64,000 nt of DNA. It comes from Candidatus Sumerlaeota bacterium (GTDB lineage Bacteria; Sumerlaeota; Sumerlaeia; Sumerlaeales; Sumerlaeaceae). Under the pieces are notes generated by a model, which was given only the letters and a program-made list of their open reading frames with translations, was not told the origin of the DNA and made no database searches. The position numbers and the translations under genes were made by a program. Shown piece by piece: positions 35,457 to 44,181 of this stretch (within the stretch, counting starts at the first letter, position 1; the number at the start of each line of letters is the position of its first letter). The stretch spans positions 93,828-157,827 of the forward strand of contig JADFCV010000002.1 of the NCBI GenBank assembly GCA_017161655.1, written 5' to 3'.

Positions 35457-36662
35457 ATGCCCACTTTACGCTATTCTCTCTCCCTTGCGCTCATGTGTGT
35501 CTCATTTTGCGTATTTGCAGGAGTTTCTGAATCCGTCACGACCCCTTCGCTATTGGCAACACCGCGCCTTCGCAATAGCCTTCCCACTTCGCCCACGCTC
35601 GACCGCACCTACCATATCAATGCAGATGAATGGCGACGAGAAGACACGCGCAGCTGGCTCTCGCCCGAGATCCATCCAGCATTTCCTTTCGACGAGATGA
35701 TTTACTGGTGGAAAGTCCGCATTCCGCGCGATGAAGGCTTTCGTCTCTTTGTCCAGGTCACTTTTGCCGATAAGAAAACCTCACCATGGCTTTATGCAGG
35801 GTACTGGGGAACAGTGTCCTACGTCGCAAAGCGCGAAATCCCTCAATTCGATCGCGGAAAACTCGATTATGACCAGCTGCTGCTTACCTCTTCAGCCGTC
35901 AGCCTGCGGTTTAAACTGCTTGATGACGGCAAAAAACGACTATCCGTGAAGCCTGAACTCGGCCTGATTGTGACGGCGAATAAACCCGACAAGAAACTTC
36001 TTTCCGAGTTTGGCGAGAGCGCAAAACCTTCTAACGCGCCTCAAATAATTCATGATGTCCCGCTTCGCCTCCAGCGCGACACGGCCGGCAATAAACTTAT
36101 CGACCGCTGTCAGTCCGCTGCTCTCGCATCTGCACTTCAATACTTTGGCACCACTGTGCCGCTTGAGTTGATTATCTGCTGGACGACGGATCCGGAGTAC
36201 GAATCGTTTGGCATCTGGCCGCGCACGATTGGGGCAGGGATCGAGCATGGTTTCGAAGCCTACCTCGATCGTTTCCGCCACTGGGATAAGGTGCGTGATA
36301 CCGTGGCACAAAACAAAATCATCCTTTGTTCCATAACCATGCCCAAGGACGATAGCTACCTGGCTCCGCCTTACGAGCGAATGTCAGGTCACATCGTGGC
36401 TCTGTGTGGGGTGACCGATGACAACCGAGTTGTCGTCGTGGATTCAGCGCTCGACAAAGATAATCGGGGCTACCTTGTCCAGTGGCTACTTCCGGATTTC
36501 GAAAAAATCTGGATGCGTAACAAAGGAGGAGTGGGAATGGTGATTTGTCCTCCCAAAGGATTTCTCCCCAAATTAGTTCGCGAGCTCCCACCCTTCCCCC
36601 GTGCGGTCGGCACTGCGGGTTGGCCTGAGGACAAACAGACGTCTGACTCCGCTACCAAATGA
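35457..36662 (+). CDS. Secreted C39-like cysteine peptidase family protein
   Basis: A 401-residue protein with a signal peptide (residues about 1-24). The C-terminal half has a papain-like peptidase-C39-like fold: the presumed catalytic cysteine in LIDRCQSAALASALQYFG, the histidine in RMSGHIVALCGVT and the aspartate in RVVVVDSALDKDN. The N-terminal half (WLSPEIHPAFPFDEMIYWWK) resembles a beta-sandwich found with such domains. It probably acts in the periplasm or outside the cell. AAGGAG seven bases before ATG 35457 decides the start. Confidence 0.8.
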   Translation: MPTLRYSLSLALMCVSFCVFAGVSESVTTPSLLATPRLRNSLPTSPTLDRTYHINADEWRREDTRSWLSPEIHPAFPFDEMIYWWKVRIPRDEGFRLFVQVTFADKKTSPWLYAGYWGTVSYVAKREIPQFDRGKLDYDQLLLTSSAVSLRFKLLDDGKKRLSVKPELGLIVTANKPDKKLLSEFGESAKPSNAPQIIHDVPLRLQRDTAGNKLIDRCQSAALASALQYFGTTVPLELIICWTTDPEYESFGIWPRTIGAGIEHGFEAYLDRFRHWDKVRDTVAQNKIILCSITMPKDDSYLAPPYERMSGHIVALCGVTDDNRVVVVDSALDKDNRGYLVQWLLPDFEKIWMRNKGGVGMVICPPKGFLPKLVRELPPFPRAVGTAGWPEDKQTSDSATK

Positions 36663-36686
36663 CCGATAATCTAACCTAATCACGCA

Positions 36687-37205
36687 TCATTTTGGACAAA
36701 GGATTCCAACAGCTCGTAAAGTCTCGAGGAATACGGGAGAGAACTTCTCCGTGCCAGCCATAATTATATTGCGCAAATCTTCCAGGCTAACAATGCGCCA
36801 TTCAGCAATTTCGTCTTCGTTGGGATAGACCGGAAGCACGACCTCAGCTCTATAAATGCTGATGAATTCATGGCCTGTCGCCGGGCTCGCATCGAGCTTT
36901 CCGAGAAACTCGCTTTTCTTTGGCGTAACCCCCAGCTCCTCTTCAACCTCCCGAAGTGCTGCTGTTTCGTACGCTTCGCCTGGTCCCAAGTGGCCCCCCA
37001 CACATTCCCAATGGAGCGGATAGGTGTCTTTCTTATGGCTACGCCGCTGAATAATGAGCTGTCCTTGAGGAAGAAAAACGAGCACGTGCACTGCACGGTG
37101 AAGGAGAGCCAGCTTGTGGACCACCTGCCGAGGAGCGCTTCCGCACTCCTCGTCGCGATCGTTGACCACGGCGAGCAATTCGTTTGGGTCGTTGTAGTTC
37201 GTCAC
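36687..37205 (-). CDS. Nudix hydrolase, IPP isomerase-like subgroup
   Basis: A 172-residue protein with the Nudix box GHLGPGEAYETAALREVEEE followed by LGV. The preceding HRAVHVLVFLPQGQLIIQRRS and WECVGGHL match the YfcD/IPP isomerase-like subgroup. The C-terminal helix region EKFSPVFLETLRA is typical too. The likely start is GTG 37205 with no good Shine-Dalgarno. Substrate unknown. It is convergent with the C39-like gene. Confidence 0.82.
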   Translation of the reverse strand: MTNYNDPNELLAVVNDRDEECGSAPRQVVHKLALLHRAVHVLVFLPQGQLIIQRRSHKKDTYPLHWECVGGHLGPGEAYETAALREVEEELGVTPKKSEFLGKLDASPATGHEFISIYRAEVVLPVYPNEDEIAEWRIVSLEDLRNIIMAGTEKFSPVFLETLRAVGILCPK

Positions 37206-37258
37206 GATCGTAGTGCCAGAGCTTGATATTCAGCGTTACCTTATCGCACTAGAAGCTA

Positions 37259-37999
37259 ATGCCAAACTCTGCGAGACAAATTCATCGCGAAGATCGGTCA
37301 CCCTCAAGCACTCCTTCAGGGCGAATTACGGCCGAGGTTGTGGCACTCTTCGTGGCCGGCCTCGTTGGCCTGCTAGCTTGGTTAGCGCTTCGGCAACCTT
37401 GGCTTCGTCAACATCTCGCTGAGTTAGTTCCTCATCGCTATCCCATTGCTTTCGCATTTGAGCGCCAGATTCTTGCTCCTCGGTCAGTTGCTCTGGCATC
37501 AGCGATCCTTTGGCTGCTCGCTCTTTTGTCCCTCCTACGCGAAAAAATCTGGAGAAGAGCCCCTAAGCCACAGCGGTCCATCGGTTTTTCCACAGCATTG
37601 TTCGTGGCTCTTCAATCTCTCATAGCAATGTCTGTTGTTATCAATTTAAATAGTTATTTCCTTCGCACTTTCCATCGCCCTCCTTGCCGTATCAGCGCAA
37701 CGGAGATTTACATGCACTGGATTCCGCAAGCCTTTCCCCATTCACTTCAGTTAAGACAGCGCGTCTCGGAACAGACCCGGCTTGCGCTCTACGTGGAAGG
37801 GGGGGCATTCAATCGCTATTTGTTTTCGGCACTCGTCTATCCCATCCGATGCTATTATGGCGAAAGCCTAACATCGGGCTCCGACTCGGCAGCCAGTGCC
37901 ATTGCTGAATTGAGAAGAAGAGGGGTCGAGTACTACCTCCACTACGATCCATTCAGCACAACTGAGCCCCTTCAGCTCAGAAGGATCAGCAACCAATGA
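37259..37999 (+). CDS. Membrane protein of unknown function
   Basis: A 246-residue protein with about three transmembrane helices (VVALFVAGLVGLLAWLAL, SVALASAILWLLALLSLL, TALFVALQSLIAMSVVIN) and a C-terminal soluble part of about 100 residues (from RTFHRPPCRIS). The end of the gene overlaps the following glycosyltransferase-like membrane protein by four bases (ATGA). The pair therefore looks like one functional unit, perhaps a split membrane enzyme for glycan assembly, but this protein matches no family I recognise. Confidence 0.65.
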   Translation: MPNSARQIHREDRSPSSTPSGRITAEVVALFVAGLVGLLAWLALRQPWLRQHLAELVPHRYPIAFAFERQILAPRSVALASAILWLLALLSLLREKIWRRAPKPQRSIGFSTALFVALQSLIAMSVVINLNSYFLRTFHRPPCRISATEIYMHWIPQAFPHSLQLRQRVSEQTRLALYVEGGAFNRYLFSALVYPIRCYYGESLTSGSDSAASAIAELRRRGVEYYLHYDPFSTTEPLQLRRISNQ

Positions 38000-39387
38000 C
38001 CATGGCGATGCTCAACGGATTGATTGCCCAGTTCTGCATCGGCTGCGCTGTCCTCTCGCTCGTGTCATTCTCAGCCCTGCAAACAGTGAGCCGAGCCACA
38101 AAAGCAGCCGTGATTGTCTTTTCAGGTCTCGCCGTGCCCGGTTTGTTAATCCTCCTGCTTCTTTGTGTAGGATTCCCTTTCGATCCGCAGTGGTTTTACG
38201 CCCTGGGTGCTTTAGGCGCAATCATGACGATCTTTCGGCGTAAGGAATTTCTGTGTCATTGGCAAAAGGGCGGCCTGAGCTTTTCCGGCAATCCACAGTT
38301 GCCCGCCGCACTGACCGTCGGTTTTGCGTGTCTTGCTCTTTGGACAACGATTTCGCTTATGTGCCTTCCCTCTGTCGATTACGACAGCATTGCGATCTGG
38401 GGCTATCGCGTGCGAGTGTTACTGAATGAAGGAACGCTCTACAGCGAAAGTCTTCGCGATCCTTATCGTATCGCCCCCATGCCGAAGCACCCCTATTTGC
38501 TTCCGTTAATGGAAGCAGCGTTTTGTGGTCGCGCCGGATTCAGCCACGCAGCTCAGCACATTCCTCATCTTGGATTGTACTTCGCATTCGTTCTCCTGGT
38601 CATCGGGACAGCTCGCGAATGGTTCGCCGGAGAATTTCAGGTTCTCTTTCTCGCAGCGATGCTTTTGATGCCTGCGCCTGCAGTTCAGTGGTGGCTTGAG
38701 GGCGCGCGTGAACCTGCCATAGGGGTTGCCGCTTTGTGGTCAACGTATTGGTTTCTTCGTTGGCTTCGCGACCCAAGCCCCTCAGCCGCCGCATTTGTTG
38801 GCCTTGCACTTGGCGCGATGTATCACATGAAAGTCGAAGGCGCAGCTTTTGCGGCTGGAAGCCTGGTGGCTGTGTTCATTGTTTCGCTGATGTCGGGTGC
38901 GGATCGAAGAATTCGCTTGCTGCACTTTGCATGCCTTGCGTGCGCACTGCTATTTCTTGTTATTCCCTGGACAATCTCAAAAGCGCTTATGCTCCCAACC
39001 ACGCAAGATTATGATTTCACTGCAGGTTTTGCGGAGGGATGGAGTCGTCGCCTTTCCATGATTCCCTTTGTGGCCTGGATGGGTCTAAGCGAAATGTTTC
39101 TTCGGCCAGAACTCTATGGATTGGCTCCGCATCTCGGCATAATATGGCTTGTGCGGGGAATCACCCGCCGAACATGGCGCGCTGCCTTACCAGCAGTATT
39201 TCCTGCACTTCTATGTCTCTTAGGGATTCTTGCGATTTACGTGGTGCGCCAAGAGCAGCTCGGTGCAGCTCGGAATGTTACCTTTTCACGGCGCTTCGTT
39301 TGTGTGATGCCAAGCCTTGTCCTTGTCGCAGCCTACGCATACTATCAGGCTCGCATATCGCTGAGCGATAAGAAGGACGCTGCTTAA
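37996..39387 (+). CDS. Multi-pass membrane protein, GT39/PMT-like glycosyltransferase
   Basis: A 463-residue integral membrane protein with about ten hydrophobic helices. MCLPSVDYDSIAIWGYR near residue 120 looks like the acidic loop motif of the PMT/ArnT superfamily, and APMPKHPYLLPLMEAAF follows. Such enzymes use polyprenyl-linked sugars on the outer side of the inner membrane. It overlaps the preceding gene by four bases, and its stop overlaps the convergent sdhB stop, both using the palindrome TTAA. Confidence 0.65.
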   Translation: MTMAMLNGLIAQFCIGCAVLSLVSFSALQTVSRATKAAVIVFSGLAVPGLLILLLLCVGFPFDPQWFYALGALGAIMTIFRRKEFLCHWQKGGLSFSGNPQLPAALTVGFACLALWTTISLMCLPSVDYDSIAIWGYRVRVLLNEGTLYSESLRDPYRIAPMPKHPYLLPLMEAAFCGRAGFSHAAQHIPHLGLYFAFVLLVIGTAREWFAGEFQVLFLAAMLLMPAPAVQWWLEGAREPAIGVAALWSTYWFLRWLRDPSPSAAAFVGLALGAMYHMKVEGAAFAAGSLVAVFIVSLMSGADRRIRLLHFACLACALLFLVIPWTISKALMLPTTQDYDFTAGFAEGWSRRLSMIPFVAWMGLSEMFLRPELYGLAPHLGIIWLVRGITRRTWRAALPAVFPALLCLLGILAIYVVRQEQLGAARNVTFSRRFVCVMPSLVLVAAYAYYQARISLSDKKDAA

Positions 39388-40151
39388 TGTTCGAGCAGTT
39401 TCTTCAGCGCGTAAATCGAAATCGCGCGCCCCATTTCTGCAATGGAGTCTGTCAGCGGGATTTCCTTCGGACACACTCGCACGCAGTTTTGTGCGTTGCC
39501 GCAGTCGTGCAGCCCGCCTTTCCCCATGAGCGCTTCTAGCCGTTTTGAAGCATGCATCTTGCCCGTCGGATGCGAATTAAAGAGTCGCACCTGGCTGATT
39601 GCCGCTGGTCCAATAAAATCACTGTAATCATTGACCTGCGGGCAAGCCTCAAGGCAGCAACCGCACGTCATGCATTTCGATAGCTCATACATTTTCGCCC
39701 GAAGCTCTTCCGCCATGCGTGGCCCGGGGCCGAGGTCATAAGTTCCATCGATGGGAATCCACGCCTTCACCCGTTTCAGATTTTCAAACATCGAAGAACG
39801 GTCCACGACAAGATCGCGAACCACGGGGAATTTCGTGAAAGGCTCGAGAACGATAGGATCTTCCAGCTGATCCACCAACGCGGAGCATGCCTGACGTGGG
39901 ACTCCGTTGATAATCATGGAACACGCGCCGCAGACCTCCTCCAAACAATTGCAGTCCCAGGACACTGGCGCAACTCGTTTGCCTTCCACTGTCACGGGAT
40001 TGAGCTGAATCTCTTGTAGCACAGAGATCACATTCATTCTTGGCCGATAGGCCACTTGAAATGTCTCCCAGTAGGGCGTGCTATCCGCTGCAAGTTGGCG
40101 CTTCACCCGGACCGTAATGTGAGTTCGCTCTGGGCTGGATGTGGCTGGCAT
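39384..40151 (-). CDS. sdhB: Succinate dehydrogenase/fumarate reductase iron-sulfur subunit
   Basis: A 255-residue SdhB/FrdB. It carries the [2Fe-2S] motif CNCLEEVCGACS with a later C, the [4Fe-4S] motif CMTCGCCLEACP, and a further cluster motif CGNAQNCVRVCPKEI. It links flavin subunit SdhA to membrane quinone sites. AGGAAGG six bases before ATG 40151 decides the start; an ATG 11 codons earlier has none. SdhA and SdhC/D are normally adjacent but are absent here: upstream is a divergent glycosyltransferase and downstream a convergent membrane protein. It may be an orphan or belong to a split operon. Confidence 0.93.
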   Translation of the reverse strand: MPATSSPERTHITVRVKRQLAADSTPYWETFQVAYRPRMNVISVLQEIQLNPVTVEGKRVAPVSWDCNCLEEVCGACSMIINGVPRQACSALVDQLEDPIVLEPFTKFPVVRDLVVDRSSMFENLKRVKAWIPIDGTYDLGPGPRMAEELRAKMYELSKCMTCGCCLEACPQVNDYSDFIGPAAISQVRLFNSHPTGKMHASKRLEALMGKGGLHDCGNAQNCVRVCPKEIPLTDSIAEMGRAISIYALKKLLEH

Positions 40152-40304
40152 CTGCGTCCTTCCTGATGTTGACTCTTGCATCAACTCGCGCCTTTTCGGC
40201 TACTTCATTCTTGCTAAATTTCTGTACCAGGGATGAAGCCTCGATATGCAAGCGCGATTTCATGACGGAGGCTCATTCGCACTGCGCTTTGCAGTGTCGA
40301 CGCG

Positions 40305-41597
40305 ATGTTAAAAAAAACGGCACAGCTTACCAAACTCGCTTTTTCTCTTCCGGCTGTTGCGGCCAGTGTTACGCGATTGCTCCGCCGCGCGGGGAAACAT
40401 TCGTCGGTCTCCTCGGAGATTCTGCTCTACTTCTCCGAAGTCATGTGGGATGAAGTCTGGCAGCGGCCCCAAGAAATGGCTTCGCGTCTTAGTGAGAGCA
40501 TTCCCACGCTCTATGTCTCTCCGGTTCAGCTGCATCGCTGGTGCTTCACACTAGGTGAACGCTGGCAGGAATGCCGTCAAATCGCCGATCAGCGGCACAA
40601 GTTGACAGTGCTATCCCCACTGATTTTTCCCGGCCACTACCGCTCTCGCCTTGTCTACAGCGTCAACTGCTGGCTGCTCGCGCGCATTCTCAAGCGTTGG
40701 CTGAAGTCTGCTCAGCGCATTCGTTGCGTAACCGATAGCCCTTTTGCATGGCCAGTGATCCGAGAGCTGTTCTTCTCGAATAAAGAAAGCGCGCTTCCGC
40801 TCGCGAGGCTTCATTACGACGTTATCGATGATTTCCCCGCCTTTGAGTGGGCTCCGCCGTGGGCGCGTGATTACGACATCGCCCTGCTCGATCGTGCCGA
40901 TAGCGTGACCACTGGGACCTACGAATTATGGCATCAGCATCGAAGCCATCGTCCTGATGCTGAGTTCATCCCGTGCGGTGTGGATTACGACTCCTTCAAT
41001 CGTCCCGCCGGCCCCATGCCCGAAGACCTTGCCTCACTTCCCGAGCCACGAATTGGCTATTTCGGGTCAATCAGCGACCGCCTCGATTACGAACTCATAA
41101 CATTCCTGGCGGATGAATTACCGTCGGCTTCGATCGTCATGGTAGGGCCTATTCGCATGGATCCCAACCGCTTGCCGCGTCGCCCTAATATCCATTACCT
41201 TGGGCTGAAACCCCATAGCGAACTTCCGCGGTATGCTCAGAACTTCTCGGTGGCGCTGATCCCGTTTCTTATCAATGATGCCACAGCCAAACTCAATCCG
41301 GTAAAAACGCTTGAGTATCTTGCTGCTGGCATCCCAGTAGTCTCTACCCCGATTCCAGATGTTGTTCGTTTCTTTTCCCACGCCGTCCAAATTGCAAAAG
41401 ATCGCGAAGAGTTTCTGCAAATGGTGCGCGAAGCGATTGATGCTCCCGACATTGAACGGATTCGTAATGGGGTGGACATGGCGCGTGCTGCGTCCTGGAG
41501 TGAGGTTGCGCACCGCATGGCTTCTCGTATACTCAGCACTCCCTCTGAGTCTTGTCCGCATCAGCTCGATGCAAAACAAAGGGGAGGTGCATCGTGA
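40305..41597 (+). CDS. Family 1/4-type glycosyltransferase
   Basis: A 430-residue GT-B fold enzyme. The N-terminus MLKKTAQLTKLAFSLPAVAAS is hydrophobic; WDEVWQRPQEMASRLSE is a typical early segment of the TuaH-like group. In the C-terminal half, RIGYFGSISDRLDYELI, IHYLGLKPHSELPRYAQ and NPVKTLEYLAAGIPVVSTPIP form the sugar-nucleotide-binding domain. It is the first gene of an envelope-glycan operon (GT, GT, waaA, double GT). The end overlaps the next start. Confidence 0.85.
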   Translation: MLKKTAQLTKLAFSLPAVAASVTRLLRRAGKHSSVSSEILLYFSEVMWDEVWQRPQEMASRLSESIPTLYVSPVQLHRWCFTLGERWQECRQIADQRHKLTVLSPLIFPGHYRSRLVYSVNCWLLARILKRWLKSAQRIRCVTDSPFAWPVIRELFFSNKESALPLARLHYDVIDDFPAFEWAPPWARDYDIALLDRADSVTTGTYELWHQHRSHRPDAEFIPCGVDYDSFNRPAGPMPEDLASLPEPRIGYFGSISDRLDYELITFLADELPSASIVMVGPIRMDPNRLPRRPNIHYLGLKPHSELPRYAQNFSVALIPFLINDATAKLNPVKTLEYLAAGIPVVSTPIPDVVRFFSHAVQIAKDREEFLQMVREAIDAPDIERIRNGVDMARAASWSEVAHRMASRILSTPSESCPHQLDAKQRGGAS

Positions 41598-42757
41598 GAA
41601 TAGCCATCGATGCGCGCTACTTGAGCGATGAGTACTCGGGAATCGGTGTCTACTCTGAAAACTTTCTCGAGAACTTAGCGGCGCTAGATCGCGAAAACGA
41701 ATACATTGTCATCACGCATTCGAGCTACAAGCGCACACTCAAACTGGGCGAGAATTTTGAAGTCATCGAAGATCAAGCCCGCCCTGTTTCGCTACGCACG
41801 GTTTTCACTTTTCACCAGCTCATTCGGTCTCTCGGAGTTGATCTTTTGCATTCGCTCTTTCCAATTAGCCCATTGCGGTGGAGCGGAGATTTGCTCGTCA
41901 CTGTGCACGATCTTCAGCCCTTGCTTGATCCTCAGTTCACCGGGCGCCGCCCTATGCCAAAACGCCTCCTCTATGACCTCTTTTACCGAACAACCTATCC
42001 GGCGGTTATGCGCAAATCAGATTGTCTTGTCTGTGATTCGTACGCCACGTTGCGCTGGGTACGTGATCTGTACCCAGATGTCGCCTCAAAGGCGCTAGTT
42101 ATTTACGGCGGGATTGACCCTGATCTCACGGATTCTCCGACAGCGGACGAAATCGAGCACACACGTGACAAGTACGATATCCCAGAGAGGTTCCTGTTCT
42201 ACCTTGGCTCCACGCGTCCAAACAAAAACCTCGCAATGATGCTGGAAGCATTTGAAGAATTCATTCGTCGCCATCCCGAACAAGAGGACCTTTGTTGGGT
42301 GCTTGTTGTGAAGCCCGACCGCTTTTTCGATCCCTTTTTTGCCCGCGTACGCGAGCGCGGCCTCCTCTCTCGGGTTCGTATTTTCAGTCAAGTCAGCGAG
42401 GTCGAGCGGCGTGTCTTCTATCATCTCGCGACCATGCTCTACTTCGTGACAAAATTTGAGGGATTTGGCCTACCCGTCCTCGAAGCCCAGGCGAGTGGCT
42501 TGCCGGTACTCACATCGCTGCATGGTGCTTTGCCGGAAGTTGCCGGTCAGGGCGCCATCCTTGTCGATCCAGATGATCGCGATAGCATTGTCGAGGGGCT
42601 TTCACGCTTTTTTTCTGAGCCGTCGCTCAAAGATCTGCTTATCAAATTAGGTCGAGAAAACGTCCAGCGCTTCTCGTGGAAGAAGACAGCCAGGGAATAT
42701 CTCAACGTCTACAGGCACGTTTTTGGATCCGAGCCGAAGCTTGAAGAGGAAGAATGA
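41594..42757 (+). CDS. Family 4 glycosyltransferase
   Basis: A 387-residue GT4 enzyme. Blocks include IAIDARYLSDEYSGIGVYSE, LVTVHDLQPLLDP, FLFYLGSTRPNKNLAMMLEA and FVTKFEGFGLPVLEAQASGLP. A GGGGAGG Shine-Dalgarno lies six bases before GTG 41594, whose GTGA overlaps the previous stop; upstream ATG candidates in that frame are inside the previous gene. It overlaps waaA at its end. It most likely adds a sugar to LPS core or another surface glycan. Confidence 0.9.
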   Translation: MRIAIDARYLSDEYSGIGVYSENFLENLAALDRENEYIVITHSSYKRTLKLGENFEVIEDQARPVSLRTVFTFHQLIRSLGVDLLHSLFPISPLRWSGDLLVTVHDLQPLLDPQFTGRRPMPKRLLYDLFYRTTYPAVMRKSDCLVCDSYATLRWVRDLYPDVASKALVIYGGIDPDLTDSPTADEIEHTRDKYDIPERFLFYLGSTRPNKNLAMMLEAFEEFIRRHPEQEDLCWVLVVKPDRFFDPFFARVRERGLLSRVRIFSQVSEVERRVFYHLATMLYFVTKFEGFGLPVLEAQASGLPVLTSLHGALPEVAGQGAILVDPDDRDSIVEGLSRFFSEPSLKDLLIKLGRENVQRFSWKKTAREYLNVYRHVFGSEPKLEEEE

Positions 42758-44073
42758 CCCGGTACGATTTAGCATATCTCGCGCTTGCGCCTATTGCCGT
42801 TCCTCACATCCTTTATCGGCGGTGGGCCCACGGCAAATATCGAGAAAGTCTTCCAGGAATGTTTGGCCGAACGTGGAGCCTCAAGGAGCCATCGAAATGG
42901 CATGAGGGATGCGTTTGGCTTCATGCTGTCAGTGTGGGTGAATGTGTTGCGGCGAAAGCGCTGGGGCCTGTGCTCCGTGAAGTTTTCCCCACTTTACCTC
43001 TTGTCGTAACTACTGTGACGGAGACGGGGCAGGCAACGGCCCACCGACTCTTTGCGCAATTGGCGGAGGAAATTACGTACTATCCGGCAGACTTTTCGTG
43101 GGTTGTTCGCCGCTTTCTCGATCTCTATCGCCCCAAAGTCTTTGTGATCATGGAAACCGAGTTATGGCCCAACGCCATTGAGGCTGCGGCGAAACGTAAC
43201 TGCCTTGTTGTTCTGGCAAACGGCCGTATTTCGGAAAAGTCCTTTGGCTCTTATCTGAGGCTGCGCCCCTTCTTTTCTCGTCCTCTCCAGAGCATCGCAG
43301 CCTTTTGCATGCAGTCGAAAGAGGACGCTTCTCGCATTCTTGCAATAGGGGCGCCCCCTGAACGTGTCTTTGTCACGGGAAACATCAAGTTCGACGTCCC
43401 CTACGGAACACCTTCGGAAAGCCGGCGCGCTGAGCTGCGCGAAATGCTGCGATTGCACCCCGGCGATCCTGTAATTGTTGCGGGGAGCACACATGCAGGC
43501 GAAGAGGAACTTGTTCTTCATGCCTTTCAACGTGTGAAAGCAGAATTCCCTCAGGCGCGTCTGGTCCTTGTGCCGCGCCATCCTGAGCGCTTTGAAACCG
43601 TCTGGCAGTTTCTGGGGGCGTCGGGCTGTGTCCTATACAGGCTCTCTTCAGCCCAGACCCTGCCGACGGATGCGCCCACCTTTCCTGACGTGATACTCGT
43701 CGATAAAATGGGGTTGCTCGCAGAGCTTTACGCCCTTGCGGATGTTGCTCTTGTCGCTGGCAGTTTTGTTCCTGGAATCGGCGGACATAATCTTCTCGAG
43801 GCTGCTATTCACGGCGTTCCAGTCGTTTACGGGCCTTATATGGAGAAGCAGCCAGAGCTTACGCGCATTCTTTCTCCGGATCATGGCGGAATCGTTGCGA
43901 ACGCGGATCAGCTGTCAGAAGTTCTATGCAGCCTTCTGGCCGATCCTGCAAAACGCCAGGAGATCGGCGACAAAGTCCGCACGGCAGCTCTTTCCCAGCA
44001 GGGAGCGGCACAGAGAACAAGAGAGATCATCGAACAACTCGTCAGGCAAAAGTGGCAGCGGCCTTCAGACTGA
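42754..44073 (+). CDS. waaA: 3-deoxy-D-manno-octulosonic acid transferase
   Basis: A 439-residue Kdo transferase, which adds Kdo to lipid A precursors at the inner membrane. It shows VWLHAVSVGECVAAKALGP, PLVVTTVTETGQATA, PKVFVIMETELWPN, NGRISEKSFGSYL, ERVFVTGNIKFDVPYG, IVAGSTHAGEE, VPRHPERFE and GIGGHNLLEAAIHGVPVVYGP, all diagnostic. An N-terminal hydrophobic segment anchors it. The ATG overlaps the previous stop. This gene is the main evidence in the window for an LPS-type outer membrane. Confidence 0.96.
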   Translation: MTRYDLAYLALAPIAVPHILYRRWAHGKYRESLPGMFGRTWSLKEPSKWHEGCVWLHAVSVGECVAAKALGPVLREVFPTLPLVVTTVTETGQATAHRLFAQLAEEITYYPADFSWVVRRFLDLYRPKVFVIMETELWPNAIEAAAKRNCLVVLANGRISEKSFGSYLRLRPFFSRPLQSIAAFCMQSKEDASRILAIGAPPERVFVTGNIKFDVPYGTPSESRRAELREMLRLHPGDPVIVAGSTHAGEEELVLHAFQRVKAEFPQARLVLVPRHPERFETVWQFLGASGCVLYRLSSAQTLPTDAPTFPDVILVDKMGLLAELYALADVALVAGSFVPGIGGHNLLEAAIHGVPVVYGPYMEKQPELTRILSPDHGGIVANADQLSEVLCSLLADPAKRQEIGDKVRTAALSQQGAAQRTREIIEQLVRQKWQRPSD

Positions 44074-44181
44074 GTGGTCACCGGAGTTATCCTCTCGCAA
44101 TGATCTTTGGCGACTCGCGGCGACGTGAGGAGTCGCAAACGTGTTGCGTCCGATTTACGGTAGGGTGAAGGTGATTTCGTC

